Shown: positions 20,669 through 27,580, counted from the stretch's first letter. The stretch is DNA of 64,000 nt from Siphlonurus alternatus (GCA_949825025.1 OX463782.1:35869351-35933350); one strand, 5' to 3'. Notes: generated by a model not told the origin, from the letters alone. Numbers and translations: made by a program.

Positions 20669-23057
20669 CCATTGTTTTTCAATGCTTATTTTAATTTGTT
20701 GAAATACGTTACCAATGACTCAACAACAAACTATTCTCAGCCCAACACGGATGTGCTGTTTGTTGATTTGGTATTGAAAGACAGTACTTAGAAATGACGA
20801 TCTGACAAAATCTTCGCTATTTTGTCAGATTGCCCTCCCCAGTAGTTCCCTTTAGAAACTGTTCATTTAATGAAATAAAAATGAAAGTTTTACCCTCTCG
20901 TTCAAAGACTCCAATTTATCTTGTGATCAATGTTTACGGTTTCTCAAAGTGGTTGCAGTTAAATGAAAACTGAAGGTTGATGTGTACTTTGCTTGAAGAA
21001 GGTTGTGTCCAATGCCTACCTTGTGACCTTCAAAGCTTGTGATGGACGTAGCATAAAAACATTTATATTATTGGAAAAATAACAAGATTAGGACTTTATT
21101 TTCCCGTTTTTACTTTATTTTTATAATTTTGTTTATACATTTCTCACTTGTCTATGTTTATATGTTTTTATATAATAATTTACCAATTGAAATTAAATAC
21201 ATTGATAATATGAAATTATTTCAGACAAGTGTGAGAAAATTGCTAAAAAGAAATTTTGTAATATGATTTTAATGTAAAAAACTAAAACCTGCTTCTAAAA
21301 GTTAAATTTTGTACTGTATTATTTTTTAATTCTAGCATAATTGTTGCCTCATAACAATCACAACTTTGACCTGTCCTAAAAACTCAACATTATGTTATTG
21401 ATTTTATGACTGTAGGATAAATAAAATTTAATAAGATTTTTTTTTTTTAATTTGTTGCAAAATGAACAAAGGCAGCCTACAAAGTATGCACTACATTGCC
21501 TGTGTATTTTAAACTGGACATGTGACCTTCTAGTTTTCATTGCTACCACTTTGCTTTGTGTAACATGAGAGTAAAATTGTTCAAAAACGACTCGAGCTTG
21601 CATATTTGAACTGGCTACGTACTGGTTAAAATCTTCAAGCGTCTGTCGGTTTTCATTTTTATTTCACTACGTGATAGTGGGCTCGTTGTGACGTTATGTC
21701 TGTCCACAGAACTGCACGATGCCGTGTTTGTGGTGGGGGCCCTGGACGAGACCATCATGCTGCGGGGGATGAGGTACCACCCCATCGACATCGAGAACAG
21801 CGTTCTGCGTTGTCACAAGAAGATCGCAGAGTGGTGAGTCGTCCGGTCCTCTTTCGTTGTCATAACTATATTCAAGACCTGTCAATCAGAATGGAGAAGT
21901 CAGTTAATTTTAAGGTGATCCCACCATCCTATCCAAAACTATTTAAAAAAAGACATTGCTTTTTTGCCATGAAAGATACTTTAACTATTGATCAATCTAT
22001 TGATCTATTATCAGAAGACTCCTAAATGGAGGAGGTAGGAGATGGTTTTAAATGAATAGCTTTAATAGAAAGTGAGGAAAAAATTCAAATTTTCTAACAT
22101 GGTGGCTTATGGAGAAAATTTTCCCCAAAGAGGAACACTTGAAGCCTCTATTCTAAATCTTTGTGTAATATCCTAGGGATTCATGAAGTTTTCAAGCCTT
22201 CATTGTTTAGTGTTTTTATAATTTAAAGGAGGGGAACCGCTTCAACTTTTATATTTTTAACGTGTTATAAATAATGTCAAACTTACTTGTGCACCAAAAA
22301 AATAGTCACCACCCTCCACCTTCCACCAGTTCAGCAGTTGACTTTCAAAAAGCGCGCCAAAGAAAATTGGGGCTTATGACGTCAAGATCAACGATTGGTT
22401 GCGCTTGACCAATCATGGCGCTTGACGTCATAAGCCCCAATTTTCTTCGGCGCGCTTTTTGAAAATCAACTGCTGAACTGGTGGAAGGCTGAGGGTGGTG
22501 ACTATTTTTTTGGTGCACAAGTAAGTTTGACATTATTTATAAAACATTAAAAATATAAAAGCTGAAGCGGTTCCCCTCCTTTAATGCACCAACTTTACTG
22601 CATTATTATCAACTTAATTTCATTTTCTTATTATTTTGTTTGTTTATTTGTTTATTATCACTTTCATGGGCAATACAATATAAATGTATATATAAATAGT
22701 TGATAGTTATTATAAAAGCCCACTGTGTATAAATGAAAAGTTTTGCTTTATGCTACTCTAATGCTTCATGAAAACATTTTGATTGACCGACCTGATGTCC
22801 ACAGTGCGGTATTCACGTGGACGAACCTGCTGGTGGTTGTGGCTGAGCTGGACGGTAACGAGAGTGAGGCGCTAGACCTGGTGCCGCTGGTGACCAACAC
22901 GGTTCTCGAGGAGCACCACCTCGTGGTGGGCGTAGTCGTAGTGGTGGACCCTGGCGTAGTGCCCATCAACTCCCGCGGTGAAAAGCAGAGGATGCATCTG
23001 AGAGACGGCTTCCTAGCGGACCAGCTGGACCCGATCTACGTCGCATACAACATGTAG
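966..23057 (+). CDS. DIP2: DIP2 (disco-interacting protein 2 homolog), spliced CDS, 20 exons, 5' end outside window
   Basis: Twenty coding exons with matching intron phases join into about 1,384 residues plus a TAG stop. Seen: a basic linker, then two tandem AMP-binding/FAAL-like domains (about residues 112-730 and 769-1384 of the part in the window) and the C-terminal DPIYVAYNM. Known: DIP2 proteins are about 1,550-1,600 residues with an N-terminal DMAP1-binding domain and two fatty-acyl-AMP-ligase-like domains. The family is linked to diacylglycerol homeostasis and to neuronal morphology. Inference: about 190 N-terminal residues, including the DMAP1-binding domain and start codon, are encoded left of the window. 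Introns run from about 0.3 to 2.5 kb and are AT-rich with many MITEs. Codon use in exons is GC-rich, unlike the surroundings. Identity is very secure; the paralogue type (A, B, C) is not meaningful in an invertebrate. Confidence 0.97.
1408..1557. mobile_element. MITE family A, copy 2
   Basis: Left tip TCGTCCCTCGTCCGCAATAA, centre ATCAGGTGAGTGCAA then its inverse TTGCGCTCACCTGAAAT, right tip AAGGAACGA. Intron between exons 1 and 2 of DIP2. Confidence 0.82.
1649..1854 (+). CDS. DIP2: DIP2 exon 2 (linker and lead-in to FAAL-like domain 1)
   Basis: Acceptor GTTCGCAG, donor GTGAGT at 1855; enters in phase 1, leaves in phase 0. It encodes the DIP2 signature KIQQLLNTLKRPKRRPLPEF, then an acidic patch and NPKDPNAPKPEG. 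This is the strongly conserved segment just before the first adenylation domain. Confidence 0.96.
2087..2213. mobile_element. MITE family G, copy 1
   Basis: Ends GAGGATGCAAGTCGCACACA and GCGCAACTTGCATTCTGAAA; inner GATGGGACTTTGACCTTTA. In the intron between DIP2 exons 2 and 3. Confidence 0.78.
2335..2455. mobile_element. MITE family B, copy 1 (near-perfect hairpin)
   Basis: About 53-bp arms, GGTCTGTTTGTAAATACA and its inverse ending TACGAACAGACC, around a short loop near 2393; TA on both flanks. Tip sequence shared with copies at 30130, 52550, 56532 and 57474, although interiors differ. Confidence 0.88.
3460..4152. mobile_element. MITE family E, copy 1, split by element D
   Basis: The left arm (to about 3570) and right part (from 3919) match the uninterrupted E copy at 14603: CAGATTTTTTT then AACC, and further AAAATCGTGTTGCAAAATGC, TGTGACGTCATAGGCAT, GACAATACATAACTCGAG. 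Element D occupies 3571-3920. Confidence 0.8.
3571..3920. mobile_element. MITE family D (TTAA-flanked hairpin), nested in E1
   Basis: Long inverted repeat, TTTAAAGGGATACATGCCTC and GAGGCCTGTATGCCTTTAA, with TTAA at both ends (piggyBac-type target). CpG-rich centre with GCGACTTCGCAC-type palindrome and three TGACGTCA octamers (3708, 3750, 3770). Confidence 0.85.
4294..4417 (+). CDS. DIP2: DIP2 exon 3 (start of FAAL-like domain 1)
   Basis: Acceptor TTTGCAG, donor GTGAGT at 4418; phase 0 in, phase 1 out. It encodes GLPRNLEAAIQRYGSATYKA and VATVLDPNGKLSITLTYG, the entry into the first AMP-binding fold. The exon is preceded by a 2.4-kb intron containing repeats B1, G1 and the nested E1/D pair. 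Confidence 0.96.
4883..5085 (+). CDS. DIP2: DIP2 exon 4 (FAAL-like domain 1)
   Basis: Acceptor GATTCCAG, donor GTGAGT at 5086; phase 1 in, phase 0 out. It encodes KLLSRSQKIAYTLLTK, GDRIALVYPNNDPINFLCAF and VPVPIEVPLTRR, matching the N-terminal subdomain of adenylate-forming enzymes (the VALVYPNNDP stretch is typical of DIP2). Confidence 0.97.
5475..5602. repeat. Dispersed repeat I, copy 1
   Basis: GGTAAAACTCAATTTTGAG and GTCCCGTCAAAAATAATTAG occur here and, in inverse orientation, at 25732-25905. Both copies are flanked by CAGTAAAAA-type ends. Confidence 0.72.
5703..5933 (+). CDS. DIP2: DIP2 exon 5 (FAAL-like domain 1)
   Basis: Acceptor TTGTTCCAG, donor GTGAGC at 5934; phase 0 on both sides (77 codons). 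It encodes DAGSQQIGFLLGSCGVQVAL, CLKGLPKQ and VVAFKGWPKLQWFVTEHL, all collinear with vertebrate DIP2. Confidence 0.97.
6100..7460. other. DIP2 intron 5, no recognised feature
   Basis: Between exon 5 and repeat K1: AT-rich, with AATC runs and no paired arms or coding signal seen. An open frame at 6,937-7,191 lacks splice sites and homology. Confidence 0.6.
7465..7733. mobile_element. MITE family K, copy 1
   Basis: GCGTCAAGTCAGCTGGCTGA left, ACGCCTTGAAGCC right; inner AGATGGTTTCAAATTAATAG and TTTTCTAACATGGTTGCTTA shared with 21912 and 59255. Confidence 0.75.
8008..8269 (+). CDS. DIP2: DIP2 exon 6 (FAAL-like domain 1 nucleotide-binding loop region)
   Basis: Acceptor GCTTGCAG, donor GTGAGA at 8270; phase 0 in, phase 1 out. 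YTTDRDGSVMGVTVTRAAML occupies the position of the A3 phosphate-binding loop but lacks the usual Ser/Thr/Gly-rich composition, as in other DIP2 first domains. GLWHSVLAATLNGMHVIYIP follows. Confidence 0.97.
8360..8640. repeat. Dispersed repeat J, copy 1
   Basis: Blocks AAAAAGTTATTCAAAGTTCA, TGCCTCTCTCTGGACTTTCA and TTTGCACCCTCTATTCATTT recur at 17900-18145 and in part at 19650-19980. In DIP2 introns only. Confidence 0.7.
8714..8948 (+). CDS. DIP2: DIP2 exon 7 (FAAL-like domain 1)
   Basis: Acceptor TCCTACAG, donor GTGAGT at 8949; the first two bases complete a split Ala codon and the last two start a split Arg codon. It encodes VAVVKSRDLHWGLLATKDHK, LLLVADGANPWSLSSCD and ICPCASSSEALTVSVR, matching the central part of the domain. 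Confidence 0.97.
9367..9506 (+). CDS. DIP2: DIP2 exon 8 (FAAL-like domain 1)
   Basis: Acceptor ATGTCGCAG, donor GTGAGT at 9507; phase 2 in, phase 1 out. It encodes RPGRAGVNATGRGVLSMSGL, SFGVVRVDQENSLTSLTLQD and GQVMPG. Longer open frames seen across this exon on both strands are out of phase with its neighbours and are shadows. Confidence 0.96.
9635..9796. mobile_element. MITE family A, copy 3
   Basis: Terminal inverted repeats TCGTCCCTCAACCGGAATAA and TTTTAGATGAGGGACGA, flanked by TA on both sides (probable 2-bp target duplication). Internal CTGCAGGTGAGTG. Lies in the intron before exon 9. Confidence 0.88.
9896..10024. mobile_element. MITE family R, copy 1
   Basis: TGTACACTCTTTGCCTCTGT and TTTTCAGAGGTGAGGAGTGT; inner TGCAGCCTTGTTAATCACCA. 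Ends about 35 bp before DIP2 exon 9. Confidence 0.8.
10059..10276 (+). CDS. DIP2: DIP2 exon 9 (FAAL-like domain 1, A7-motif region)
   Basis: Acceptor TGTCTGCAG, donor GTGAGT at 10277; phase 1 in, phase 0 out. It encodes LCKTDEVGEICVSS and TRSGLLGFLGP. The last is the place of the ATP-ribose motif TGD of adenylating enzymes, here SGL. Repeat R1 ends only about 35 bp upstream of the exon. Confidence 0.97.
10498..10675. mobile_element. MITE family C, copy 1
   Basis: Inverted ends GTACCAAAGGGGTTTTAAAA and AAATTCCCTTTGGTAC; internal TTATGGGTGACGTCATG and ATTAGTGATAAGA. In the intron between DIP2 exons 9 and 10. Shared with copy 2 at 34929. Confidence 0.85.
10951..11163 (+). CDS. DIP2: DIP2 exon 10 (hinge into C-terminal subdomain 1)
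   Basis: Acceptor TGTGTTGCAG, donor GTGGGT at 11164, the weakest donor in the gene; phase 0 both sides. GLVFVCGSRDGLMTVTGRKH and NADDLIATV match the A8 hinge motif. YRGRIAVFSIRVLRDERICV and AEQRPDCSEEE follow. Confidence 0.97.
11283..11637. mobile_element. MITE family F, copy 1 (TTAA-flanked 355-bp hairpin)
   Basis: TTAAGGGTAAGGTAACGCCA at the left and TGGCGTTACCTTACCCTTAA at the right; arms pair over about 170 bp around a centre near 11,462. TTAA at both ends. In the intron after DIP2 exon 10. Confidence 0.93.
11926..12237. mobile_element. MITE family E, copy 2
   Basis: Shares the E framework: TTCATGAATTTTGATTCCATA, CTCTTTTTGAACCCTCTGACA, AACACGATTTTAAGAATATT, ATTGACAATACAGTACATAAC. The right tip lies about 48 bp before DIP2 exon 11. 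Confidence 0.78.
12285..12516 (+). CDS. DIP2: DIP2 exon 11 (end of FAAL-like domain 1)
   Basis: Acceptor TTATTTCAG, donor GTGAGT at 12517; phase 0 in, phase 1 out. SFQWMSRVLQAVDSIHQVG, LPKTPLGGIHLSETKRRFLE and CPHTCVTNLPKPR are DIP2 signatures. At the A10 position, where active ligases have a catalytic Lys, the sequence is PKTPLGGIH. Confidence 0.97.
12719..12913. mobile_element. MITE family A, copy 4
   Basis: Full palindromic copy with TA on both flanks. Tips TCGTTCCTCATCC and GACGAGGAACGA; subterminal AATAATGAGCTATTTGC; centre TTTCAGGTGAGCG and the inverse GCACTCACCTGAAAT. Confidence 0.9.
12960..13876. other. DIP2 intron 11, remainder
   Basis: After MITE A4: AT-rich with A and T runs; a short hairpin-like pair GTGGTGAAAGTAAGCTGGTA / CTCACTTTCACCAC near 12,992-13,090 may be a small degenerate element. 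Nothing coding before exon 12. Confidence 0.55.
13877..13989 (+). CDS. DIP2: DIP2 exon 12 (inter-domain linker)
   Basis: Acceptor CGGTTCCAG with a short pyrimidine tract, donor GTGAGT at 13990; phase 1 in, phase 0 out. It encodes DVGPASVMVGNIVQGNRLAA and AQGRDMGVLDEESDSARK, the linker between the two adenylation domains. Too short for a simple ORF call, but the GPASVMVGN block and the phases make it firm. Confidence 0.94.
14030..14600. other. DIP2 intron 12, possible unclassified repeat
   Basis: 14,100-14,300 differs in composition from the rest (CCCTTTACGGGGTAAGCCAG, then C/T-rich). It could be a decayed transposon end, but no copy or coding match was seen. Confidence 0.4.
14603..14899. mobile_element. 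MITE family E, copy 3 (best copy)
   Basis: Arms GACCTCGAGTTATGTATTGA and TTGACAATACATAACTC; inner CAGTGACGTCATAGTCATGC and TTGCAACACGATTTTGAG. Uninterrupted, so it serves as the reference for the nested copy 1. In the intron before DIP2 exon 13. Confidence 0.86.
15361..15607 (+). CDS. DIP2: DIP2 exon 13 (start of FAAL-like domain 2)
   Basis: Acceptor GTGTCACAG, donor GTGAGT at 15608; phase 0 in, phase 1 out. It encodes YQFISEILRWRATTTPDHVI, LQ-type LHKRAERVGVLL and GDHVALIYPPGLDLISAFYG, the N-terminal part of the second adenylation domain. Confidence 0.97.
15690..16040. other. DIP2 intron 13, small hairpin only
   Basis: TTAATAACGACCTGCAGTCG and TTATTAAC form a short palindrome at about 15,888-15,917. 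Otherwise plain. Confidence 0.6.
16049..16188 (+). CDS. DIP2: DIP2 exon 14 (FAAL-like domain 2)
   Basis: Acceptor GATCCGCAG, donor GTGAGT at 16189; phase 1 in, phase 0 out. In this frame it reads AVPVTIRPPHPQNLQTTLPT, VRMIVDVSKSVLVLSNQNVI and KLLKSK. A longer open frame over the same bases is out of phase and is rejected. Confidence 0.96.
16810..16942. mobile_element. MITE family G, copy 2 (best copy)
   Basis: Perfect tips CGTCGCCTCAGAATGCAAGT and ACTTGCATTCTGAGGCGACG, followed inwards by CGCGTAAGTACAAAAAAATT and its inverse. 133 bp. In the intron before DIP2 exon 15. Confidence 0.9.
17133..17425 (+). CDS. DIP2: DIP2 exon 15 (FAAL-like domain 2, A3 motif)
   Basis: Acceptor CTTCGTAG, donor GTGAGC at 17426; phase 0 in, phase 2 out. 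It encodes MLAYLDFSVSTTGMLAGIKM followed by SHAAV, the phosphate-binding motif of the second domain (about residues 934-957). LCLDPYCGLGFALW follows. This is the most ligase-like part of the protein. Confidence 0.97.
17900..18145. repeat. Dispersed repeat J, copy 2
   Basis: AAAGGTTATTCAAAGATCAGG, ACACCTCTCTCTGTACTTTC and TTTGCACCCTCTATCCATTT match copy 1 in the same order. It ends with a simple T run before DIP2 exon 16. Confidence 0.7.
18231..18570 (+). CDS. DIP2: DIP2 exon 16 (FAAL-like domain 2)
   Basis: Acceptor TGTGTTGCAG, donor GTACGT at 18571; phase 2 in, phase 0 out. It encodes IYSGHHSILIPPSEVE, YRVRDTFCSYGVMELCTKGL, VRTCVVVAEERPRITL and LSPRAVSTSFGCRVNVAICL. Longest exon of the gene and very conserved. 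Confidence 0.97.
19294..19488 (+). CDS. DIP2: DIP2 exon 17 (FAAL-like domain 2)
   Basis: Acceptor TTTCTTGCAG, donor GTGAGT at 19489; phase 0 on both sides (65 codons). It encodes STVYVDLRALRNDRVSLVER, ESGKLLPGVKVIIADPETKG and GDSHLGE. Confidence 0.97.
19540..19620. repeat. Family M fragment
   Basis: ACAGGTTTCTCACTAACCGT and TTAGTGACAAGC match the better copy at 36308. Just after DIP2 exon 17. Confidence 0.55.
19650..20003. repeat. Dispersed repeat J, copy 3, with internal tandem duplication and poly(A)
   Basis: Diverged J copy (GCAAAAATGAATGGAGGGCA at its left, inverse-like TGGTACTCTCTCTTCATTTC at its right). It contains a perfect 27-bp tandem duplication at 19818-19871 and an A run at about 19,970-20,002. 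Lies before DIP2 exon 18. Confidence 0.65.
20145..20403 (+). CDS. DIP2: DIP2 exon 18 (FAAL-like domain 2, A7-motif region; alternative 3' end)
   Basis: Acceptor GTTTTTTCAG; phase 0 in, phase 1 out. It encodes IWVQSPHNASGYFTIYGDES and ARTGYLGFLRR (A7 position TGY instead of TGD), then a proline-rich stretch (PLEEGAELLPGQVPPPAQPP). Two donors keep the frame: GTGAGA at 20404 and GTACGT at 20425. The second would extend the exon to 20424 and add seven residues (GENEQPG). Which is used cannot be decided from the sequence. Confidence 0.93.
20612..20668. repeat. (ATTG)n microsatellite
   Basis: Fourteen units of ATTG, in the intron after DIP2 exon 18. Shorter AATC runs occur at about 6,378-6,396. 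Confidence 0.95.
21710..21833 (+). CDS. DIP2: DIP2 exon 19 (C-terminal subdomain 2)
   Basis: Acceptor CTGTCCACAG, donor GTGAGT at 21834; phase 1 in, phase 2 out. It encodes LHDAVFVVGALDETIMLRGM, RYHPIDIENSVLRCHKKIAE, which matches the A8 hinge of the second domain. Confidence 0.96.
21912..22150. mobile_element. MITE family K, copy 2
   Basis: AGATGGTTTTAAATGAATAG, TTCTAACATGGTGGCTTATG, GAACACTTGAAGCCTCT. The left end is uncertain. Directly after DIP2 exon 19. Confidence 0.72.
22223..22584. mobile_element. MITE family H (TTAA-flanked 362-bp hairpin) in last DIP2 intron
   Basis: TTAAAGGAGGGGAACCGCTT and AAGCGGTTCCCCTCCTTTAA; arms of about 165 bp are nearly perfect inverses around 22,404. Contains GGGGCTTATGACGTCAAG and its inverse, CGGCGCGCTTTTTGAAAATC-type arms. 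TTAA at both ends. Confidence 0.93.
22805..23057 (+). CDS. DIP2: DIP2 exon 20, last coding exon with TAG stop
   Basis: Acceptor GATGTCCACAG; phase 2 in, stop TAG at 23055-23057. It encodes AVFTWTNLLVVVAELDGNES, ALDLVPLVTNTVLEEHHLVV, GVVVVVDPGVVPINSRGEKQ, RMHLRDGFLADQLDPIYVAY and NM. The final residues match vertebrate DIP2 as I recall it. The longest open frame starts upstream of the acceptor at a false ATG (22743). Confidence 0.98.
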
Positions 23058-23154
23058 AGCGTAGTGTAATCTACGTCAAGAGCGTAGTGTACCATTGAGA
23101 CCTTCCCCCAAATATTTATTGTTAATATTAACAAAATTTTAATGTTTAAATAAA
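23058..23154 (+). promoter_or_regulatory. DIP2 3' UTR with AATAAA poly(A) signal at 23149
   Basis: AT-rich sequence after the stop codon, with a canonical AATAAA hexamer at 23149-23154. A second AATAAA lies near 23305. A 3' UTR of roughly 115-280 bp would follow; the cleavage site is not visible. Confidence 0.6.
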
Positions 23155-25470
23155 TTTCACATTTTCTACTATATTTAAATCATTATTGATTTATTTAATT
23201 AGTATTTTTTTTTTAATTATATTTTTTTTTTAATAGTAAGTTTTTTACAAGTGTCATACAAGTAATGTAAAATTGTATAGAATTTTTTATGTAAATATAA
23301 ATGAAATAAAAAAAATGTTAATATAATTATAATTATGATATGTGTGTACAAATAATAATAAAAAAAACTTTAAAGCATTAATGTAGCTACGTAGCTTTGA
23401 ACTCAAACTTGCTTGGTAATTTCAGCTTGCATTTTCATAGTCGTAGCTTTAGCTTGATTCTCTCATTTTGTACGTAGGTTTGGGTCTCAATGGAATTTTC
23501 TCTCGTAAAAAATTTGTGAAGCATGCTGCCTAATGTTTCTAGACAACTCAGTTCACAAAGACTGTACAAACAGAACCTTACAAGATAATTGAATGCATCT
23601 TTTAAATATTGTATAATAGTCATGCTGTTGGTTTGAAAATAAAGCACAAATATTAATTTTTTTGGATGATGAACCAAATTGACAATAATTGCTGTCTGAG
23701 CATTTTTGCGGCTTTTCATGTAGATTAATTTTTAATCTTTTTTTTATTTAAATAAAAGTACTTTATATTGAATTCTAAAATTCATTTTAGTAACAATTTT
23801 TGTATTTTATATCAACAAAATAAAGTCCAATTTCACAAATATTATTTGAATACTTTTGCAAGATTTTAAAAACGGTGTGTATCCATATTAGCGATTGCTC
23901 CCATGAAATTTATTGACGTAGTGCCTCTGTGCTGCTAATAAGTGTGTGTGGAAAAAAAGAGACATTCCATTTAATTATTAAATTAGTCACGGAGGGAAAA
24001 AATAAAAATGTTGACTCGTGGTTCCCAAAAAGTCAAATCAAATATATATTATACTTACTCTATGTATTTGTGTTCTTTAAATATGCACTGAATTTCTTTT
24101 TTTATATATAATAATAATAAAAAAATAAAGAAAAAAAATATAATAAGAACAATTTTTGTGCTCAAAAGGCAGCTCTCAATTTTGCCAATACTAATTTCAC
24201 GGCACAAGCGTATGCATTTATGTATTTGTTAATAAGCCAGTATTTATTAAATTTTATGAATTTTCTATAAATGAAAATACATATTGGCTTTTTGTTTCTA
24301 GAATTTGTGCTGAACCCTAACAAGAATCCAGATTTTACTATTTACATAGAAAAATAATAATAATTTAGGAAACTGCTATTAACCATGTTATCCAAAATAT
24401 TAACCAAGTCAAATCTGGATTTTTTTTTATATATATTATACTAATATAATTATTTTGATCCGATGATCCATTTTATGGATGATGGATTGATTAATTTTAA
24501 TAAGGAGAAAGTCTGAGATGATATTTTTAATCTCAGAGAGTCATTTGTTTAATATCTGCAGAAAATTGTAGATAGGTCTTTTTGTTATAATTATTGTACT
24601 TGTATGCAATATGATTTGTGATGTATGATAGTGTTTTTTGTTCATATTATATGTGCTTTAGGCCTTTTTATTAAAGGCAAGTAAATTTATAATAATAGAC
24701 CCTACAATATATATTAAAAAAAAAAAATGAGTGCTTGTTATTATTATTCAAAATATTTTTCAACAATTTTTTTATTTTATTTTTACTATATCTGGCCTAC
24801 ATGTTTTAATTATGATCAAATTGAGAACAATTTTATTGTTTGTTTATTTATCCATAGCATGCTGTATGACTCTTTGCTTTATGTTATATTAATATTTAAA
24901 AAAAAGATTTTGTTGACTCTTGTAAGAGATCGAACCTGTTATTTTTATTTACACTAAATAAGCACTCGCTATATAAGTCCCTCTACTCAATCTCTGCTAT
25001 GAATTTTAATTAGTAATTATGCACATTATTAATCAAGTTTTGTTATAAAGTTTCGAGATTGGTACACAAAAAGAATATATTGGTCTCTAAACTTTAAGAT
25101 GAATTTTGATTAAATTGACCCCTCGAACTTTGTATTCCCTCCCATTTTATTGACCAAGAGTGATAGCAAAAATAAATGTAATGTACATTTTACAAAAAAG
25201 GAAACTGCAGTGGGACTTAAACATTGGAGAGTCTATGAAGCTCTTCGGTGTTTTGGTGCCCGGCTCTTTTTATTTCTTATTAGCATAGATATAAACCTTT
25301 CAATGTTGATATTTAGTTTTACTTGATTTGCAGAAAATTCATTTTCTTCTTAGGTAGAAAAGGATAAAAAGGAGACGGTAACAAAGAAAGTAAACATTGC
25401 CTAAACTCTGAGATTTGAATGATAAAAAGAAGCTTAATTATTTCAATGATAATTAATTAATGATAATTAA
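23155..25470. other. Intergenic AT-rich DNA downstream of DIP2
   Basis: No coding signal, RNA gene or paired arms recognised. Many A/T runs. Several short open frames are low-complexity. Confidence 0.65.
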
Positions 25471-25471
25471 T

Positions 25472-25598
25472 TGTTGCCTCAGAATGCAAATCACTTAACT
25501 ACAAAAAATTTATGCAACTCTAAATATCACTAGAACATAATGTTCAAAATTCCTTCAAATTTTTTTTGTACTTGCATGATTTGCATTCTGAGAGGAGA
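25472..25598. mobile_element. MITE family G, copy 3
   Basis: TTGCCTCAGAATGCAAATCA and TGATTTGCATTCTGAGAGG; inner TTTTTTTGTACTTGCATG. Diverged copy, intergenic. Confidence 0.78.
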
Positions 25599-25731
25599 CT
25601 AATTAATTTAATTATCTTGCTGCTGAATTTTAAAGTGCAGGCAACTTTCACATAAATATGAAGATTAAAATTAAATTATGCCTAAATGCAAATTAATGCA
25701 TCATAGGAAAAATTTAATGGCTCCTCCAGAG

Positions 25732-25905
25732 TTACAGTAAAAACTTGTTATTACGTAACGTCAAGGAACTCAGAAAATTAGGTTTACCTTATATTCGAGT
25801 TTTTCCTATACCCCCAATGCTAATTATTTTTGACGGGACCACAATCATCTCCTTTACTCAAAATCGAGTTTTACCTAACAACAAGCTACATAATAATTAA
25901 TGAGT
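25732..25905. repeat. Dispersed repeat I, copy 2 (inverse)
   Basis: CTAATTATTTTTGACGGGAC, CTCAAAATCGAGTTTTACC and a left arm CAGTAAAAACTTGTTATTAC that partly mirrors the right end, so it may be a short TIR element. Confidence 0.72.
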
Positions 25906-26146
25906 TTTTACTAATATACGTAAAAAAAAAATGAACCTGTCTTGGGATGATACACACGGGAGAGTGACAAATCCAATATGTAGAGCGGTACCACTCCCAG
26001 CAATATGTATATATATTTTACCAAATTCTGATCATTTAGGGAAACTTTGTTTTTTTGGATATCCGCATGCAATAACTTATTGTGGTCCGCTTATTCTCAA
26101 ATAAAATACAATATTCTCTGATTTTGGTTTTGCCTTTTTAAAATTT

Positions 26147-26503
26147 TTAAGGGTAAGGTAACGCCACCAATGTTAAAAAAAAATCCCTCTCACAAAAATT
26201 CTGAAAAAAAATTTAAAATGTTCTCCTCTATACCCCCTATCAGTAGCTAAAATATCAGGTATACAAATACGATCTAGTTTTTGAGTTATGAATTTTTAAA
26301 GTTGACCAATTTAACATGGGAGTTTCATTTCTCCATGTTAAAGTAGTCAACTTTAAAAATTTATAACTCAAAAACTAGATCGTATTTGTATACCTGATAT
26401 TTTAGGTACTGATAGGGGGTGTAGAGGAGAACATTTTAAATTTTTTTCAGAATTTTTGTGAGAGGGATTTTTTTTAACATTGGTGGCGTTACCTTACCCT
26501 TAA
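26147..26503. mobile_element. MITE family F, copy 2
   Basis: Same length and ends as copy 1 (TTAAGGGTAAGGTAACGCC), almost identical arms. Intergenic. High identity between copies suggests recent spread. Confidence 0.93.
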
Positions 26504-27369
26504 CTCAGTCTTCACTGCCATTCTTACCATTTTAAATGTGTAATCTAAAGCCAATTATATCAGATGCAACAAAAATTTGTAACTCAACTGAAACACTTAT
26601 AGATAATATTTTATTAATTCCTAAACTTTTACCATTTGATAAGAAACAAAAGTATTACCTCTTTATATATCAGATCATGAATCTCAAATCTTCTTTGTGA
26701 TAATGTAACTATATATATATATTTTAATAAAAAAAATGTAAATATCAAAAAAGATATTTTACTTAGAAAAGATAAAAGAATATGAAAATATTCAAACAAT
26801 CTCTCCGAGATGAATCATGGGATGGGGTGTACCAAACAACAGATAGTGAGAATATATTTACAATGCATTTCATTCCATTTTTCTAAAAAAATTTAAAAGG
26901 CATTTGCATTAGTTGAGGTTGAAGAAAAAAATACTAAGAGAGTAAATAAAAATAAAAAAATAGATTTTATGTACTAAAGGTTTAAAAATACCAAGAGAAA
27001 AGTTGAGAAATATTAAGAAATTGAGTAAGTTGTACCCAATACAATTAAGTGCCATGGACAGCTGGGTATGTCAAAACTTTTAAATTTATATACAATAAAA
27101 GCTATAAATCACGCAGATTTGCAAGTAAAAGGAAAAACACTTTGTTTATTAATAAATCTGGTAATAAATAATCTAAAGCAATGTAGAGGACGTACTTAAT
27201 TAAACAAAACCATGGTAAACCTACTAGTAAAATTGTTGTTTCAAATTTAATATTAAATGGAGTTAAGGTCATTGACCCACAAAACATTGCAGTGCACAAG
27301 AATTCAGTAATAATTTTCAAGAGAGTAAAAATTGTAAAAATGAAATAGGCCCAATCAGAGCTGATATGT

Positions 27370-27445
27370 TAGGGTTTAATGGAATATGTTCATGCATGCA
27401 TATCACTGATATATGCATGCATGAACATATTCCATTAAACCCTAA
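27370..27445. repeat. 76-bp near-perfect palindrome
   Basis: TTAGGGTTTAATGGAATATG and CATATTCCATTAAACCCTAA flank a centre rich in ATGCATGCAT. Intergenic, between F2 and the - strand LINE. Confidence 0.92.
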
Positions 27446-27580
27446 ATCTATGTTTTTAACCCGGCCCTTTAACAATTAATATAATAATCAATTACTAAAA
27501 ACAGTACAGCAAAAAAAAATAATAATAATAATTATTAGTCTTTTATTAAACACAGAAAGTGTACATATTAACAGCACTTG

